Source: Bacillota bacterium (GTDB taxonomy: Bacteria; Bacillota; Clostridia; Peptostreptococcales; Acidaminobacteraceae). From it: a stretch of 64,000 bases of DNA. The DNA is taken from NCBI GenBank assembly GCA_025210655.1, contig JAOARG010000003.1, positions 61,749 to 125,748 on the forward strand. Reading direction: 5' to 3'. Below the pieces are notes generated by a model. That model saw nothing but the letters and a program-made list of their open reading frames with translations. It was not told where the DNA came from and did not search any database. Shown in pieces: positions 1 to 8,260 of the stretch (position 1 is its first letter; each line of letters begins with the position of its first letter). A program made the position numbers and the translations under genes.

Positions 1-47
1 TCACCTCTAAAATATAATGTATTTGATAAGCTTATATTTACATTATA

Positions 48-332
48 CTAGTCTTTCACATTATATTCTACATTTTCTATAACATTTTTTTGTTTTTTTC
101 TTTTATTGTTCGTGTTTTTATAATTCTCTTTAATTATATGATAAAAATATAGTAGTATAAGACCATCATCAATAAGGCCAACTCCGAACAATGTTTCTGG
201 AATTATGTCAAATGGATTAATTATGTAAAGTAATATTAAGATTGATGTTATTTTTTCATATATTGGTACATTTTTGTCTTTAAAAAAAGAAGGTATATAC
301 CTTATAAGTTCAAATACGAGAAGCTTGTTCAT
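48..332 (-). CDS. DUF1232 (YkvA-like) small membrane protein
   Basis: This 94-residue protein has the core DUF1232 pattern: a hydrophobic segment, then NPFDIIPE, then a glycine-rich stretch ending in LIDDGLILLYF (about residues 30-60). Family members are small membrane-associated proteins of unknown biochemical role. The C-terminal 30 residues are Lys/Asn-rich and probably cytoplasmic. The ATG is preceded by GGAGGTGCACT, which fixes the start. It stands alone, with about 100 bp of AT-rich sequence separating it from the next gene. The family call is from motif recognition; no function is inferred. Confidence 0.75.
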   Translation of the reverse strand: MNKLLVFELIRYIPSFFKDKNVPIYEKITSILILLYIINPFDIIPETLFGVGLIDDGLILLYFYHIIKENYKNTNNKRKKQKNVIENVEYNVKD

Positions 333-430
333 AGTGCACCTCCACTTTACTTAATCAAAGTATATACCTTAATTTTAATATTTAACAGTATTTTATTATT
401 AAGATTTATTCAAAAAAATGTTTCAATAAT

Positions 431-751
431 TTAAATTTCCATATACTTGTGCAAAGCTTTATGGAATCTATCTTTTGAGCCTATAAATTCAAGCTTATAT
501 TTATTCATCTGGTCGTATTCTTCTACTGCTACTACATTGACCATAACCTTATCATATGGAAGCCCATCCATAACAAGATTTAGTAATAGTACATCTTTTT
601 CTTTCAACTTTTTATCATTAATCAATTCCATACCATAAATATTTATTCCTAAAACTATTAACTCTACAGGACTTGAAAGACTCATTAAGTCTCCACTTCT
701 ATATATTCTATGGCAATTTATTTTTTGGTAAAACTCTTTATACGCTTTCAT
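431..751 (-). CDS. small protein, possibly PilZ-like
   Basis: A 106-residue soluble protein. Beta-rich segments and a central GINIYGMEL stretch resemble the (D/N)xSxxG turn of PilZ c-di-GMP-binding domains. RIYRSGD lies before it, where the PilZ RxxxR motif would be expected, but the spacing is not canonical. c-di-GMP enzymes occur elsewhere in the window (38190-42583), so a receptor would make sense, but that is inference. RBS AGGAGC precedes the ATG. It could equally be an unrelated small beta protein. Confidence 0.5.
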   Translation of the reverse strand: MKAYKEFYQKINCHRIYRSGDLMSLSSPVELIVLGINIYGMELINDKKLKEKDVLLLNLVMDGLPYDKVMVNVVAVEEYDQMNKYKLEFIGSKDRFHKALHKYMEI

Positions 752-824
752 TTTATAGCTCCTAATTTACATAATGTCTAATTATACTATATGGCTAATT
801 TTCACTGTATAGGACTTAAGTCCC

Positions 825-1322
825 TTATTTATCGTGATAAAAGAAAGCCATTAATGTTTTGTTATCCTGAATAATCTGATCTTTAATCATATTCCTAAAT
901 GTAGTTGGGTCAAGCCATCTTATTGCAATAACATCATCATCCTCAATTATTTTATCTTTCCCAACAATATCTAGCTCTACCTTATAAATATATGTTTTAC
1001 TCTTACTAAATCCAACTATTGGCCTAAATAAAATTATCTCTTCTAATTCTCCCGGGGATACTTCCAATCCAGCCTCTTCCATAAGCTCCTCAGACATTAT
1101 CTCCTCCTTAGAAAGCCCTGGTTTATCAATTACACCTGCTGGTATCTCAAGAGTATTTCTACCCATAGCTGGTCTATACTGCTCAACCAACAAGATTTTC
1201 CCCTCTTTATCAAGCACAAGTGCTGAAACTGCATCATGGTTGTCTAAAATCTCATACCACTTTCCATTTATCTTTTCCTTGTATAATTTCATCCAGCCAT
1301 CGTATACTAATTCTCTTTCCAT
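825..1322 (-). CDS. NUDIX hydrolase (ADP-ribose pyrophosphatase-like)
   Basis: 165 residues, a typical length for ADP-ribose/nucleoside-diphosphate-sugar pyrophosphatases. These hydrolyse X-linked nucleoside diphosphates with Mg2+. ALVLDKEGKILLVEQYRP and TLEIPAGVID lead into the Nudix box, which ends EELMEEAGL. The metal-binding Glu residues are present. The usual Arg of REUxEE is Glu, and the segment between the box Gly and this motif is one residue longer than canonical. Start ATG follows TAAGGAGG. An extended -10 promoter lies just upstream, and the GGTGGT hairpin array begins about 80 bp further upstream. Substrate is not determined. Confidence 0.85.
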   Translation of the reverse strand: MERELVYDGWMKLYKEKINGKWYEILDNHDAVSALVLDKEGKILLVEQYRPAMGRNTLEIPAGVIDKPGLSKEEIMSEELMEEAGLEVSPGELEEIILFRPIVGFSKSKTYIYKVELDIVGKDKIIEDDDVIAIRWLDPTTFRNMIKDQIIQDNKTLMAFFYHDK

Positions 1323-1356
1323 TTTATTACCTCCTTATATTACCGCATCTATTTCT

Positions 1357-1365
1357 ATTATAGCA
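1357..1365 (-). promoter_or_regulatory. extended -10 promoter of the NUDIX gene
   Basis: On the minus strand this reads TGCTATAAT, an extended -10 element, about 35 bp before the NUDIX start codon. No clear -35 hexamer is visible at the usual distance, which fits an extended -10 promoter. Confidence 0.5.
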
Positions 1366-1401
1366 AAATATTTGGGGTAATCTTGAGTTATTTGCATGCT
1401 A

Positions 1402-1873
1402 GGTGGTGTATTTCTGCTTTTTGGCAGAAATGGTGGTTTACTCAATCCTTAGGGATTTTCGTGGTGGTTTACTTGCTGCAAGCAAGTGGTGGTTTGGTGA
1501 AAAGGGGAATCGCACTGTACTTTGTAAGTGCTAGTGGAATTAGTTTTATAAATAAAACGAGGGGAAAAGGAAAGAGAAAAGACCTGAATACAAAAATCTG
1601 ACTCTCGCTTGATAATATATAGCCATCCATAGAGAGTTTATTTAGCCCTAAAACAGGCTAATAAGAGGGTCTTAATATTATCTTAGCATTTATAGCTAAA
1701 AAAAGTTTTTCATGCCCTTCCCATTCCCCCTTTCCCCTTCAAAGTACCAGCTTTGAAATTCCCCTTTTCCCCAAGCCTTTCCCAACCACCTTGTGCTAAA
1801 GGCACAAAAACCACCACTAGCACTTTAGTGCGCGTACACCACCATTTCTGCCCAAAAGCAGAAATAAACCACC
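1402..1873. repeat. fold-back array of hairpins joined by GGTGGT/ACCACC
   Basis: This gene-free stretch has two inverted arms. In the left arm GGTGGT (about 1402, 1432, 1462, 1488) separates stems: ATTTCTGC..GCAGAAAT (1410-1431), AATCC..GGATT (1444-1457), ACTTGC..GCAAGT (1471-1487), then GCACT..AGTGC (1512-1531). In the right arm ACCACC (1785, 1810, 1837, 1868) separates TTGTGC..GCACAA (1791-1807), GCAC..GTGC (1820-1831) and ATTTCTGC..GCAGAAAT (1844-1865). The outermost modules form a near-perfect terminal inverted repeat of about 37 bp (1402-1438 with 1837-1873). The centre is purine/pyrimidine-skewed and AT-rich, with no credible ORF. It could be a miniature mobile element or a structured RNA. 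Confidence 0.8.
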
Positions 1874-1882
1874 CAAACACAA

Positions 1883-1917
1883 AAAATACACTGGAAGCAT
1901 GAGCTCCAGTGTATTTT
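1883..1917 (-). terminator. terminator of the CoA-transferase/GntP unit
   Basis: A 13-bp stem (AAAATACACTGGA with its complement, 9-nt loop) is followed on the minus strand by a U-rich tract. It lies just downstream of the GntP stop codon. Confidence 0.85.
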
Positions 1918-1938
1918 GAAGTCTAGTATTATTACTTT

Positions 1939-3315
1939 CTATACAACACCCATAGTAGCGAATACAATTGCTACTGCAGTTGCAATAAGTGGAATTACAA
2001 CTGTACACATACCTAAGTCAGCATAAGAGTCCTTATGAGTAAGCTGTGTAACAGCAAGTAATGTAATTACTGCACCATTATGTGGAAGTGTATCAAGACC
2101 ACCACAAGCCATTGCAGCTATTCTATGGAAAGCTTCTGGATTAATACCTAATGCTTGAGCTTTAGCCATATAAGTTTCACCAAGTGCAGCAAGTGCTATA
2201 GACATACCACCTGAAGCTGAACCTGTGATACCTGCAAGTGTTGATGTTGAAACAGCAAGTGAGATAAGTGGCGTTCCTGGAATTGCAAGGATTGCAGTCT
2301 TAACCATTGCAAATGCTCCAAGAGATTTGATAACTGTACCATAACCAACCTCAGAAGCTGTATTCATGATTGCTAGTAAAGATCCCATTGCACCATCATT
2401 GATAGTTTTCTTAAGATCATCAATATTCTTTCTATTTACAATAATTGCTACAAGAATAGCAACAACAAGTGCAACTATAAGTGCCCAAGAACCCTTAACT
2501 TTTGAAATTGAAGTTCCGTATAATTCTTCAAGATATGGAGCTTCCATGTTTGCAAATACGATAAATGATAAAATATAGTTAACTACAAGTACTATAATGA
2601 TTGGTAACATAGCATTGAAGAAACTTGGTAACTTATCATCATCAATTTCCTTGATGTTTTCATTTAAGTGATTACCGTATCCTTCTCCAGCTGCTTGAGC
2701 TTTCTTAACTCTTCTAGTAATCCAGAACATACCTCCACCAAACATTACTGCTGCACCGATTAGTCCAAGTACAGGAGCTGCAAATGAGTTAGTTCCAAAA
2801 AAAGACATTGGGATTGCATTTTGAATCTGAGGTGTACCTGGTAATGCGGTCATTGTAAATGTAAATGAACCTAATGCTAATGAAGCAGGTATAAATCTTT
2901 TTGGAATTTCTGCTCTTCTAAATAATGCTGCTGCGATTGGATATACAGCGAATGCAACAACGAATAATGATACTCCACCATAAGTAAGAATTGCACAAGA
3001 AAGTACAACTGATAATATAGCTTTGTCTGCACCTAACTTGCTTGAAATAAACTCAGCGATTCCTTTAGCTGCTCCGATTTCGTCCATAATCTTACCAAAT
3101 ATTGCACCTAGTAAGAAAAGTGGGAAGTATAACTTCGCAAATCCTGCGAATCCCTTCATGAATACCTCAGTGTAACCAGCTAACGCAGGAATATCTCCTG
3201 AGAAAAGTACTGCCAACATCGCTAATAGTGGTGCAAGAATAAGTACTGTTATACCCCTATAAGCTAAATACATAAGTAAACCTAATGAAATTATAATACC
3301 TAGCATTCCTAACAT
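1939..3315 (-). CDS. GntP family permease
   Basis: 458 residues, almost entirely hydrophobic with about 12 predicted membrane spans, and the glycine/alanine-rich repeats typical of GntP-type transporters (for example SASGGMSIALAALG and GGLDTLPHNGAVITLLA near the C-terminus). GntP proteins import gluconate or other hydroxy/short carboxylic acids with a cation. It lies 95 bp downstream of the CoA-transferase with no terminator between and shares its sigma-54 promoter. The natural inference is import of a short hydroxy- or keto-acid, such as 3-hydroxybutyrate, that the CoA-transferase then activates. Start ATG follows GGAGGGA. The substrate is inferred from context only. Confidence 0.85.
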   Translation of the reverse strand: MLGMLGIIISLGLLMYLAYRGITVLILAPLLAMLAVLFSGDIPALAGYTEVFMKGFAGFAKLYFPLFLLGAIFGKIMDEIGAAKGIAEFISSKLGADKAILSVVLSCAILTYGGVSLFVVAFAVYPIAAALFRRAEIPKRFIPASLALGSFTFTMTALPGTPQIQNAIPMSFFGTNSFAAPVLGLIGAAVMFGGGMFWITRRVKKAQAAGEGYGNHLNENIKEIDDDKLPSFFNAMLPIIIVLVVNYILSFIVFANMEAPYLEELYGTSISKVKGSWALIVALVVAILVAIIVNRKNIDDLKKTINDGAMGSLLAIMNTASEVGYGTVIKSLGAFAMVKTAILAIPGTPLISLAVSTSTLAGITGSASGGMSIALAALGETYMAKAQALGINPEAFHRIAAMACGGLDTLPHNGAVITLLAVTQLTHKDSYADLGMCTVVIPLIATAVAIVFATMGVV

Positions 3316-3410
3316 ACTCTTTTGTCTCCCTCCATGTTTTTGTAATTAAGGTCAAATGCCAATGTCATCTGCCCATATATATTTCAAATCAAAATTAATT
3401 GATTTAAAAA

Positions 3411-4964
3411 CTATAGTGTTAAGCCCATTTTTCCTTCTTTAAATATTCTTTCATCCATAACCTTTAAGTTTTCTGAAACAACAGGTTTGAAGTCCATTAA
3501 ATCAAGTACTTGAGTCTGTAAATCGATTCCTGGAGCTATTTCAGTAAGAACCATTCCTTCTTTAGAAATTTCAAATACAGCTCTTTCAGTTACGTAAATT
3601 ACTGGCTGCTTCTTCTCAAGAGCAACATCTCCACTGAATGTAACTTGTTCAACGTCTTCGATGAACTTTTTAACTTTACCTTCATTTAATACTGTCAATT
3701 TACCATCAGCACACTCAACTTTAAGTCCACCTGCTGTAAATGTTCCACAATATACAACTTTTTTAGCATTTTGAGTGATATTAATAAATCCACCACAACC
3801 AGCTACTTTAGGACCAAATTTTGATACATTTATATTTCCTTTTTTATCACATTGTGCAAGTCCAAGGAAAGCAACATCTAATCCACCACCATCATAGAAA
3901 TCAAACTGATATGGTTGATCTAATATGGCATGTCCATTAGTAGTAGCACCAAAGTCAAGTCCGCCAGCTGGTACTCCACCTACAGGGCCAGACTCAACAG
4001 TAAGAACCATTTCATGTCCTACTCCTTCTTCATTTGCAACATTTGATACCATTTCTGGTACACCTATACCTAAGTTAACAACTGAATGAGGTACTAACTC
4101 CATAGCACATCTTCTCGCTATAATTTTTCTTTCAGTTAATGGCATCTCTTTTAATGCATTTAGTGGTATAACACTATTTCCAGCATATGAAGAGTCATAT
4201 TTTGTAGCAAATGTTTGCATGTGATTTGCCTCATCCGCAACTTCAACTACAGCATCAACATATATTCCAGGTATTTTTACTAGCTTAGGATCTAAAGTAC
4301 CATTCTGAACTACTTTCTTAACTTGTACTATAACCTTTCCACCTGAGTTTCTACACGCTTGAGCAATCGAAAGTGTTTCTAAAGAAACCGCTTCTTCTTC
4401 TAATGTAATATTTCCAGCTTCATCACAATATGTTCCTCTAAGTAAAGCAACATCAACTTTGAAAGGTTTATAATGAAGATACTCTTTTCCACCTAACTCT
4501 ATTAAATCTACAATTTCATCTTTTGTAACATCGTTGATTTTTCCACCCTCAAGTCTTGGATCAACGAAAGTTTTCAAACCTACGTGAGTTATTGTTCCAG
4601 GTTTTCCAGCAGCTATATCTCTGAATAAGTGTGAAATAACACCTTGAGGTAAGTTATAAGCCTCAACCTTATTATCAAGAGCTAACTTTTGAAGTTTAGG
4701 AGCAAGCCCCCAGTGACCACCAATAACCTTAGTTACAAGTTTTTCGTGTCCGAAATGGTTAAGACCTTTATCCTTACCATCACCTTGACCTGCAGCATAT
4801 ACTAAAGTCAATCCTTCTGGTTTTCCAGTTTCAACAAAAGATTTCTCAATCTCAAGTTCAATCTCCTCTGGAACACCACTACCAATGAATCCTCCAGTTA
4901 CTACAGTATCGCCATCTTTAATTAGCTGTATGGCTTCTGCAGCTGTCATTTTTTTTACTCTCAT
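3411..4964 (-). CDS. acyl-CoA:acetate / 3-ketoacid CoA-transferase (YdiF/Pct type)
   Basis: A 517-residue single-chain family I CoA-transferase carrying both alpha- and beta-like halves. The N-terminal half has VVTGGFIGSGVPEE and later NLPQGV. The C-terminal half has NLGIGVPE followed by the catalytic-glutamate motif ESGPVGG (Glu about residue 324) and GGGLDVAFLG. Enzymes of this type move CoA between acetate or acetyl-CoA and short-chain acids (propionate, butyrate, hydroxybutyrate, acetoacetate). RBS TAGGAGG precedes the ATG. A -24/-12 promoter lies about 40-56 bp upstream, and the adjacent sigma-54 activator gene is the obvious regulator. Exact acid specificity cannot be read from sequence. 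Confidence 0.92.
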   Translation of the reverse strand: MRVKKMTAAEAIQLIKDGDTVVTGGFIGSGVPEEIELEIEKSFVETGKPEGLTLVYAAGQGDGKDKGLNHFGHEKLVTKVIGGHWGLAPKLQKLALDNKVEAYNLPQGVISHLFRDIAAGKPGTITHVGLKTFVDPRLEGGKINDVTKDEIVDLIELGGKEYLHYKPFKVDVALLRGTYCDEAGNITLEEEAVSLETLSIAQACRNSGGKVIVQVKKVVQNGTLDPKLVKIPGIYVDAVVEVADEANHMQTFATKYDSSYAGNSVIPLNALKEMPLTERKIIARRCAMELVPHSVVNLGIGVPEMVSNVANEEGVGHEMVLTVESGPVGGVPAGGLDFGATTNGHAILDQPYQFDFYDGGGLDVAFLGLAQCDKKGNINVSKFGPKVAGCGGFINITQNAKKVVYCGTFTAGGLKVECADGKLTVLNEGKVKKFIEDVEQVTFSGDVALEKKQPVIYVTERAVFEISKEGMVLTEIAPGIDLQTQVLDLMDFKPVVSENLKVMDERIFKEGKMGLTL

Positions 4965-5003
4965 CTTAATCCTCCTACTTTATAAAATGTACATTAATTA
5001 TTA

Positions 5004-5021
5004 ATGCAATTAGCATGCCAT
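5004..5021 (-). promoter_or_regulatory. sigma-54 (-24/-12) promoter of the CoA-transferase unit
   Basis: On the minus strand: TGGCA, six bases (TGCTAA), TTGCA. GG and GC are exactly at the -24/-12 spacing. It lies about 40 bp before the CoA-transferase ATG, next to a sigma-54 activator gene. Confidence 0.88.
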
Positions 5022-5082
5022 ATTTGAGATTCTTATAAAAAAAGCCGGAAAACGTTTGTATCACACAACTCTTTTGTGCTTT

Positions 5083-5123
5083 TGTTATTTTTTTAACATC
5101 TCAAGTTTGTTAGTTTTTTAACA
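5083..5123. promoter_or_regulatory. candidate enhancer (UAS): two TGTTA-N6-TAACA palindromes
   Basis: TGTTA-N6-TAACA occurs at 5083-5098 and again at 5108-5123, 25 bp apart. Both are upstream of the sigma-54 promoter (5004-5021) at a distance usual for enhancer-binding activators. Binding by the adjacent PAS/AAA+ regulator is inferred. Confidence 0.55.
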
Positions 5124-5140
5124 CATATGTAAAATAAATA

Positions 5141-5166
5141 TACAGCTTGATATATATCAAGCTGTA
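5141..5166 (-). terminator. 26-bp perfect palindrome, probable terminator of the activator gene
   Basis: A perfect palindrome centred on TTGATATATATCAA. On the minus strand it is followed by a U-rich tract (TATTTATTTTA), consistent with termination after the activator gene. A second stem (TTTACA..TGTAAA, about 5190-5230) lies between it and the stop codon. It could also be an additional activator-binding site. Confidence 0.5.
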
Positions 5167-5232
5167 TGCTTGATGTTGCAACACTTATAGCTCTTTACAA
5201 TGTCTTGTAAAATATTTTTACATGTAAAGCTA

Positions 5233-6942
5233 TTAAACAGAGACAATATTATATTTGTCAATTTTCATATACAATCCTGGCCTTGAGATACCAAGTATCT
5301 TGGCAGTTTTATTCTTATTTCCATGATTGTCTTTTAAACACTTTTCTATGACTTCTTTTTCAACTTCCTCAATAATATTTTTTAATTGAAGATCTTTTGA
5401 GTAATAACTTTTAATACTTTTATTAGTTATTCTTGATGGCATATGTGATGGTCTAATTGTCAAATCTGTATCCAACAAGTTTATTGCCCTTTCAATAACA
5501 TTCTCAAGCTCACGGATATTTCCTGGCCAAGAATAATTTTTTAGTAAATCAATTGTATCTGGATCAAAGCCTTCAACATAAATCCCTAATCTATCAGAAA
5601 TCTTCTTTCTTAATGCGTTGGCTAGTTCTTCTATATCATCTTGTCTGTCTCTTAATGGTGGCAATTCAAGTCTGATTACATTAAGCCTGTAATATAAATC
5701 CTCTCTATATTCACCTTTCTTCACCATTTCTTCAAGGTTTTTATTAGTAGATGCAATGATTCTAACATCAATATTGGTTGTCTTTGAACCACCAATTTTT
5801 TCTACTTCTTTTTCTTGGATAACCCTTAGTAACTTAGCCTGCATATTTAGGGGCATATCTCCTATCTCATCAAGGAGAATAGTTCCACCATTTGCAAGTG
5901 CGAACTTCCCCTCTTTTCCACCTTTTTTTGCTCCTGTAAATGCTCCTTCTTCATAACCAAACAATTCAGATTCTAAGAGTTCAGAAGGAATAGCCGCGCA
6001 GTTTATTTTTATAAACGGCGCCAATCTTCTCTTACTGGAGTTATGAATAGCATGGGCAAATAACTCCTTACCAGTACCACTCTCACCAGTTATCAAAACA
6101 CTTGAATCAGTTCTAGCAGCCTTTAATGTCATTGACTTAACTAGGCTAATTTTTTCTCCATTACCTACTATATCTTCAAGTGAGTATTTTGCTAACTTAT
6201 CATTGTTCAGTTTACTTTTATAGTATTCAATTTCCTTCTCAAGATTTTTTAGCTTTTTTCCTAAAGTAAAGAAATCACCAATATCTTTAAACATAACTTT
6301 TCCAACAGCCCCAACTATCTTACCGTCTCTTTTGACAGGTATTCTCATGGCAACCATTCTATTTCCTTTTATCTCTTGTACATCTCCAATTTCTTTAATA
6401 CCAGTTTTAACAACTTGATGAAGTCTGGTATTTTCTATAACCTCAGTAACATGTTTACCTATTGCATCTTCAATACCTATAAATTCTCTATAACCTTTTG
6501 ACATCATTGTTATGTATCCCTTTGAATCTATAACAACATTCCAGTCATTTGCGGTATCCATTATGGTATTTAATATATCAATATAAACTTCATCCTTTTT
6601 TACTCTCTTACTAAGCTCTTCTCTATCTGTTATGTCATTAAAGATAGCAACTGATCCAATTTTTTCACCATACATAACCGGTTGCTTAGAAACCGAATAT
6701 ATTCTACTGTTAAATTCATATTTCAACTCAACATGGTTCTTACTTGTTTTAATTAAGGGATATAGTTTCCTTCCTATTTCAAAACTATTGATATTTTTCT
6801 CCATTATCTCTTCTCTTTTGAAACCAAAAATACCAAGCGCTCTATCGTTTATAAGATAGATAACATCATCACTGTCTATACCAATTATTCCATTGGTTGT
6901 ACTATTTAGAATGACATCAAAACTCTCTTCACCAATTCTCAT
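5233..6942 (-). CDS. sigma-54-dependent transcriptional activator with two PAS domains
   Basis: 569 residues. Order: PAS domain (about 1-110), second PAS domain (about 120-225), short coiled coil (230-250), AAA+ sigma-54 interaction domain, Fis-type helix-turn-helix. Walker A GESGTGKE is at 286-293 and the sigma-54 contact loop GAFTGA at 333-338. The C-terminal helix-turn-helix contains NKNKTAKILGISRPGLY. There is no receiver domain, so the signal is probably a small ligand or redox state sensed by PAS. It sits between the etf operon and the CoA-transferase unit, both of which belong to the same C4 acid chemistry. A sigma-54 promoter also precedes hbd, making it the likely regulator of the whole block. 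Confidence 0.93.
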   Translation of the reverse strand: MRIGEESFDVILNSTTNGIIGIDSDDVIYLINDRALGIFGFKREEIMEKNINSFEIGRKLYPLIKTSKNHVELKYEFNSRIYSVSKQPVMYGEKIGSVAIFNDITDREELSKRVKKDEVYIDILNTIMDTANDWNVVIDSKGYITMMSKGYREFIGIEDAIGKHVTEVIENTRLHQVVKTGIKEIGDVQEIKGNRMVAMRIPVKRDGKIVGAVGKVMFKDIGDFFTLGKKLKNLEKEIEYYKSKLNNDKLAKYSLEDIVGNGEKISLVKSMTLKAARTDSSVLITGESGTGKELFAHAIHNSSKRRLAPFIKINCAAIPSELLESELFGYEEGAFTGAKKGGKEGKFALANGGTILLDEIGDMPLNMQAKLLRVIQEKEVEKIGGSKTTNIDVRIIASTNKNLEEMVKKGEYREDLYYRLNVIRLELPPLRDRQDDIEELANALRKKISDRLGIYVEGFDPDTIDLLKNYSWPGNIRELENVIERAINLLDTDLTIRPSHMPSRITNKSIKSYYSKDLQLKNIIEEVEKEVIEKCLKDNHGNKNKTAKILGISRPGLYMKIDKYNIVSV

Positions 6943-6964
6943 AAAATCCCTTCCTTCGTAATAA

Positions 6965-6993
6965 GTTATATTTCAGAAATATGTATCTGACAA
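6965..6993 (-). promoter_or_regulatory. sigma-A promoter of the activator gene
   Basis: Minus strand TTGTCA, 17-bp spacer, TATAAC, ending 23 bp before the activator ATG. The activator itself therefore appears to be transcribed by the housekeeping polymerase. Confidence 0.6.
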
Positions 6994-7115
6994 ACTCTAT
7001 ACTACAATGATACCAGTTATTTGATTATTCACATAGGCTTCATAGCAATATTGTGTAATTTTTTTTTACACATCAATTTACCATTTATGTAACTTATGTC
7101 AAGAATCAAATTTTT

Positions 7116-7165
7116 AAGGAAATCTCTTGCTGGGTGGACAAGAGATTTCCTTATTTATTTTTTTT
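7116..7165. terminator. terminator after etfA
   Basis: A 14-bp perfect stem (AAGGAAATCTCTTG and complement, 9-nt loop) lies 60 bp past the etfA stop. The T-run is better on the plus strand than on the minus strand, so it may act in both directions. Confidence 0.7.
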
Positions 7166-7211
7166 TATAAATAGGTTTGTTTATTTGGTGTTTATTTAAG
7201 GTGTGTTTTTA

Positions 7212-8225
7212 TTACTCGTACTTCTTAGCTTTTGCAGTTTTAATTTCTTCTACTAATAGAGGAATAATCTTGTTTACATCGCCAACAATACCTACATCAG
7301 CATGCTCAAAGATAGCTGCAGTCGAATCTTTGTTAATAGCAACGATAAACTCAGAACCTTCCATACCAGCAACGTGCTGGATAGCTCCAGAGATACCAAG
7401 TGCAAAGTAAACATTTGGTCTTACTGTCTTACCAGTTTGACCAACTTGTCTATCATGATCAACCCAACCAGAGTCAACAACTGCTCTTGAAGCAGATACT
7501 GTACCTTCAAGAACAATAGCAAGATCATCTAACTTAGCGAAGTTTTCTTCACTACCAATACCTCTACCGCCTGAAACAAGAATATCAGCATCTTCAATAT
7601 TTACTTTTTCTTTTTCTTCTTTAACAACTTCAAGAACTTTGATTTTGAACTTATCTCTATTAAAATCAACTTTGAAATCTTCAACCTTAGCAGTTCTGCT
7701 TTCATCGTTAGCTAATTTTTGCATAACGCCAGGTCTAACTGTAGACATCTGTGGTCTGTGGTCTGGACAAACAATTGTTGCCATGATATTTCCACCAAAT
7801 GCAGGTCTAGTCATTAATAATTGTCTTTCTTCATCAATCTCAAGACTAGTACAGTCAGCTGTAAGTCCTGTAGAAACTCTTGCAGAAACTCTTGGTGCTA
7901 AATCTCTACCAATAGCAGTTGCTCCTACTAAAACTATATCAGGTTTCTTTTCCATGATAACACTTGATAGTGCTTGAGTATAAGGCTCAGTAGTGTAAAT
8001 TTCTAAGTCTTTATCTTCAACTACGATTACTTGATCAGCACCGTGGTGAGCTAACTCATCTGACATTTTTGCTACATTATCTCCAAGAACAACAGCGATT
8101 AACTCGTCTCCAAGTTTATCTGCCATTTCTCTACCTTTTCCTAATAATTCTAATGAAACATTTTGAATTTCGCCTTGTCTTTGCTCAACGAAAACAAGAA
8201 CACCTTTATATTCACTGAAACTCAT
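7212..8225 (-). CDS. etfA: electron transfer flavoprotein subunit alpha
   Basis: 337 residues, the normal length for EtfA. The C-terminal FAD-binding domain is clear: SGGRGIGS, then SRAVVDSGW, QVGQTGKTVRP, GISGAIQH and a VAINKD/AD..IVGD segment. EtfA pairs with EtfB to carry electrons to or from acyl-CoA dehydrogenase. In clostridia the Bcd-EtfAB complex can bifurcate NADH electrons between crotonyl-CoA and ferredoxin. It lies 35 bp downstream of etfB, which follows the dehydrogenase, so the three form one transcript. RBS AAAAGGAGAG. Whether this complex bifurcates cannot be decided here. Confidence 0.96.
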   Translation of the reverse strand: MSFSEYKGVLVFVEQRQGEIQNVSLELLGKGREMADKLGDELIAVVLGDNVAKMSDELAHHGADQVIVVEDKDLEIYTTEPYTQALSSVIMEKKPDIVLVGATAIGRDLAPRVSARVSTGLTADCTSLEIDEERQLLMTRPAFGGNIMATIVCPDHRPQMSTVRPGVMQKLANDESRTAKVEDFKVDFNRDKFKIKVLEVVKEEKEKVNIEDADILVSGGRGIGSEENFAKLDDLAIVLEGTVSASRAVVDSGWVDHDRQVGQTGKTVRPNVYFALGISGAIQHVAGMEGSEFIVAINKDSTAAIFEHADVGIVGDVNKIIPLLVEEIKTAKAKKYE

Positions 8226-8260
8226 AGTTATTCTCTCCTTTTCTAATTATATGGGATTTC

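Noticed and set aside
1383..1601. 72-residue plus-strand ORF
   Set aside because: It lies inside the GGTGGT hairpin array, has no family similarity and no Shine-Dalgarno, and its sequence follows the repeats.
1402..1873. CRISPR array
   Set aside because: The constant parts are only about 6 nt and the intervening pieces are themselves palindromes of varying length; there are no cas genes. The same applies to 25757-25937, 42589-42841 and 53335-53702.
7116..7152. T-box leader (GGGTGG in the loop)
   Set aside because: The GGGTGG is only the loop of a simple hairpin on the strand opposite to the gene; there is no T-box stem I or following synthetase or amino-acid gene.
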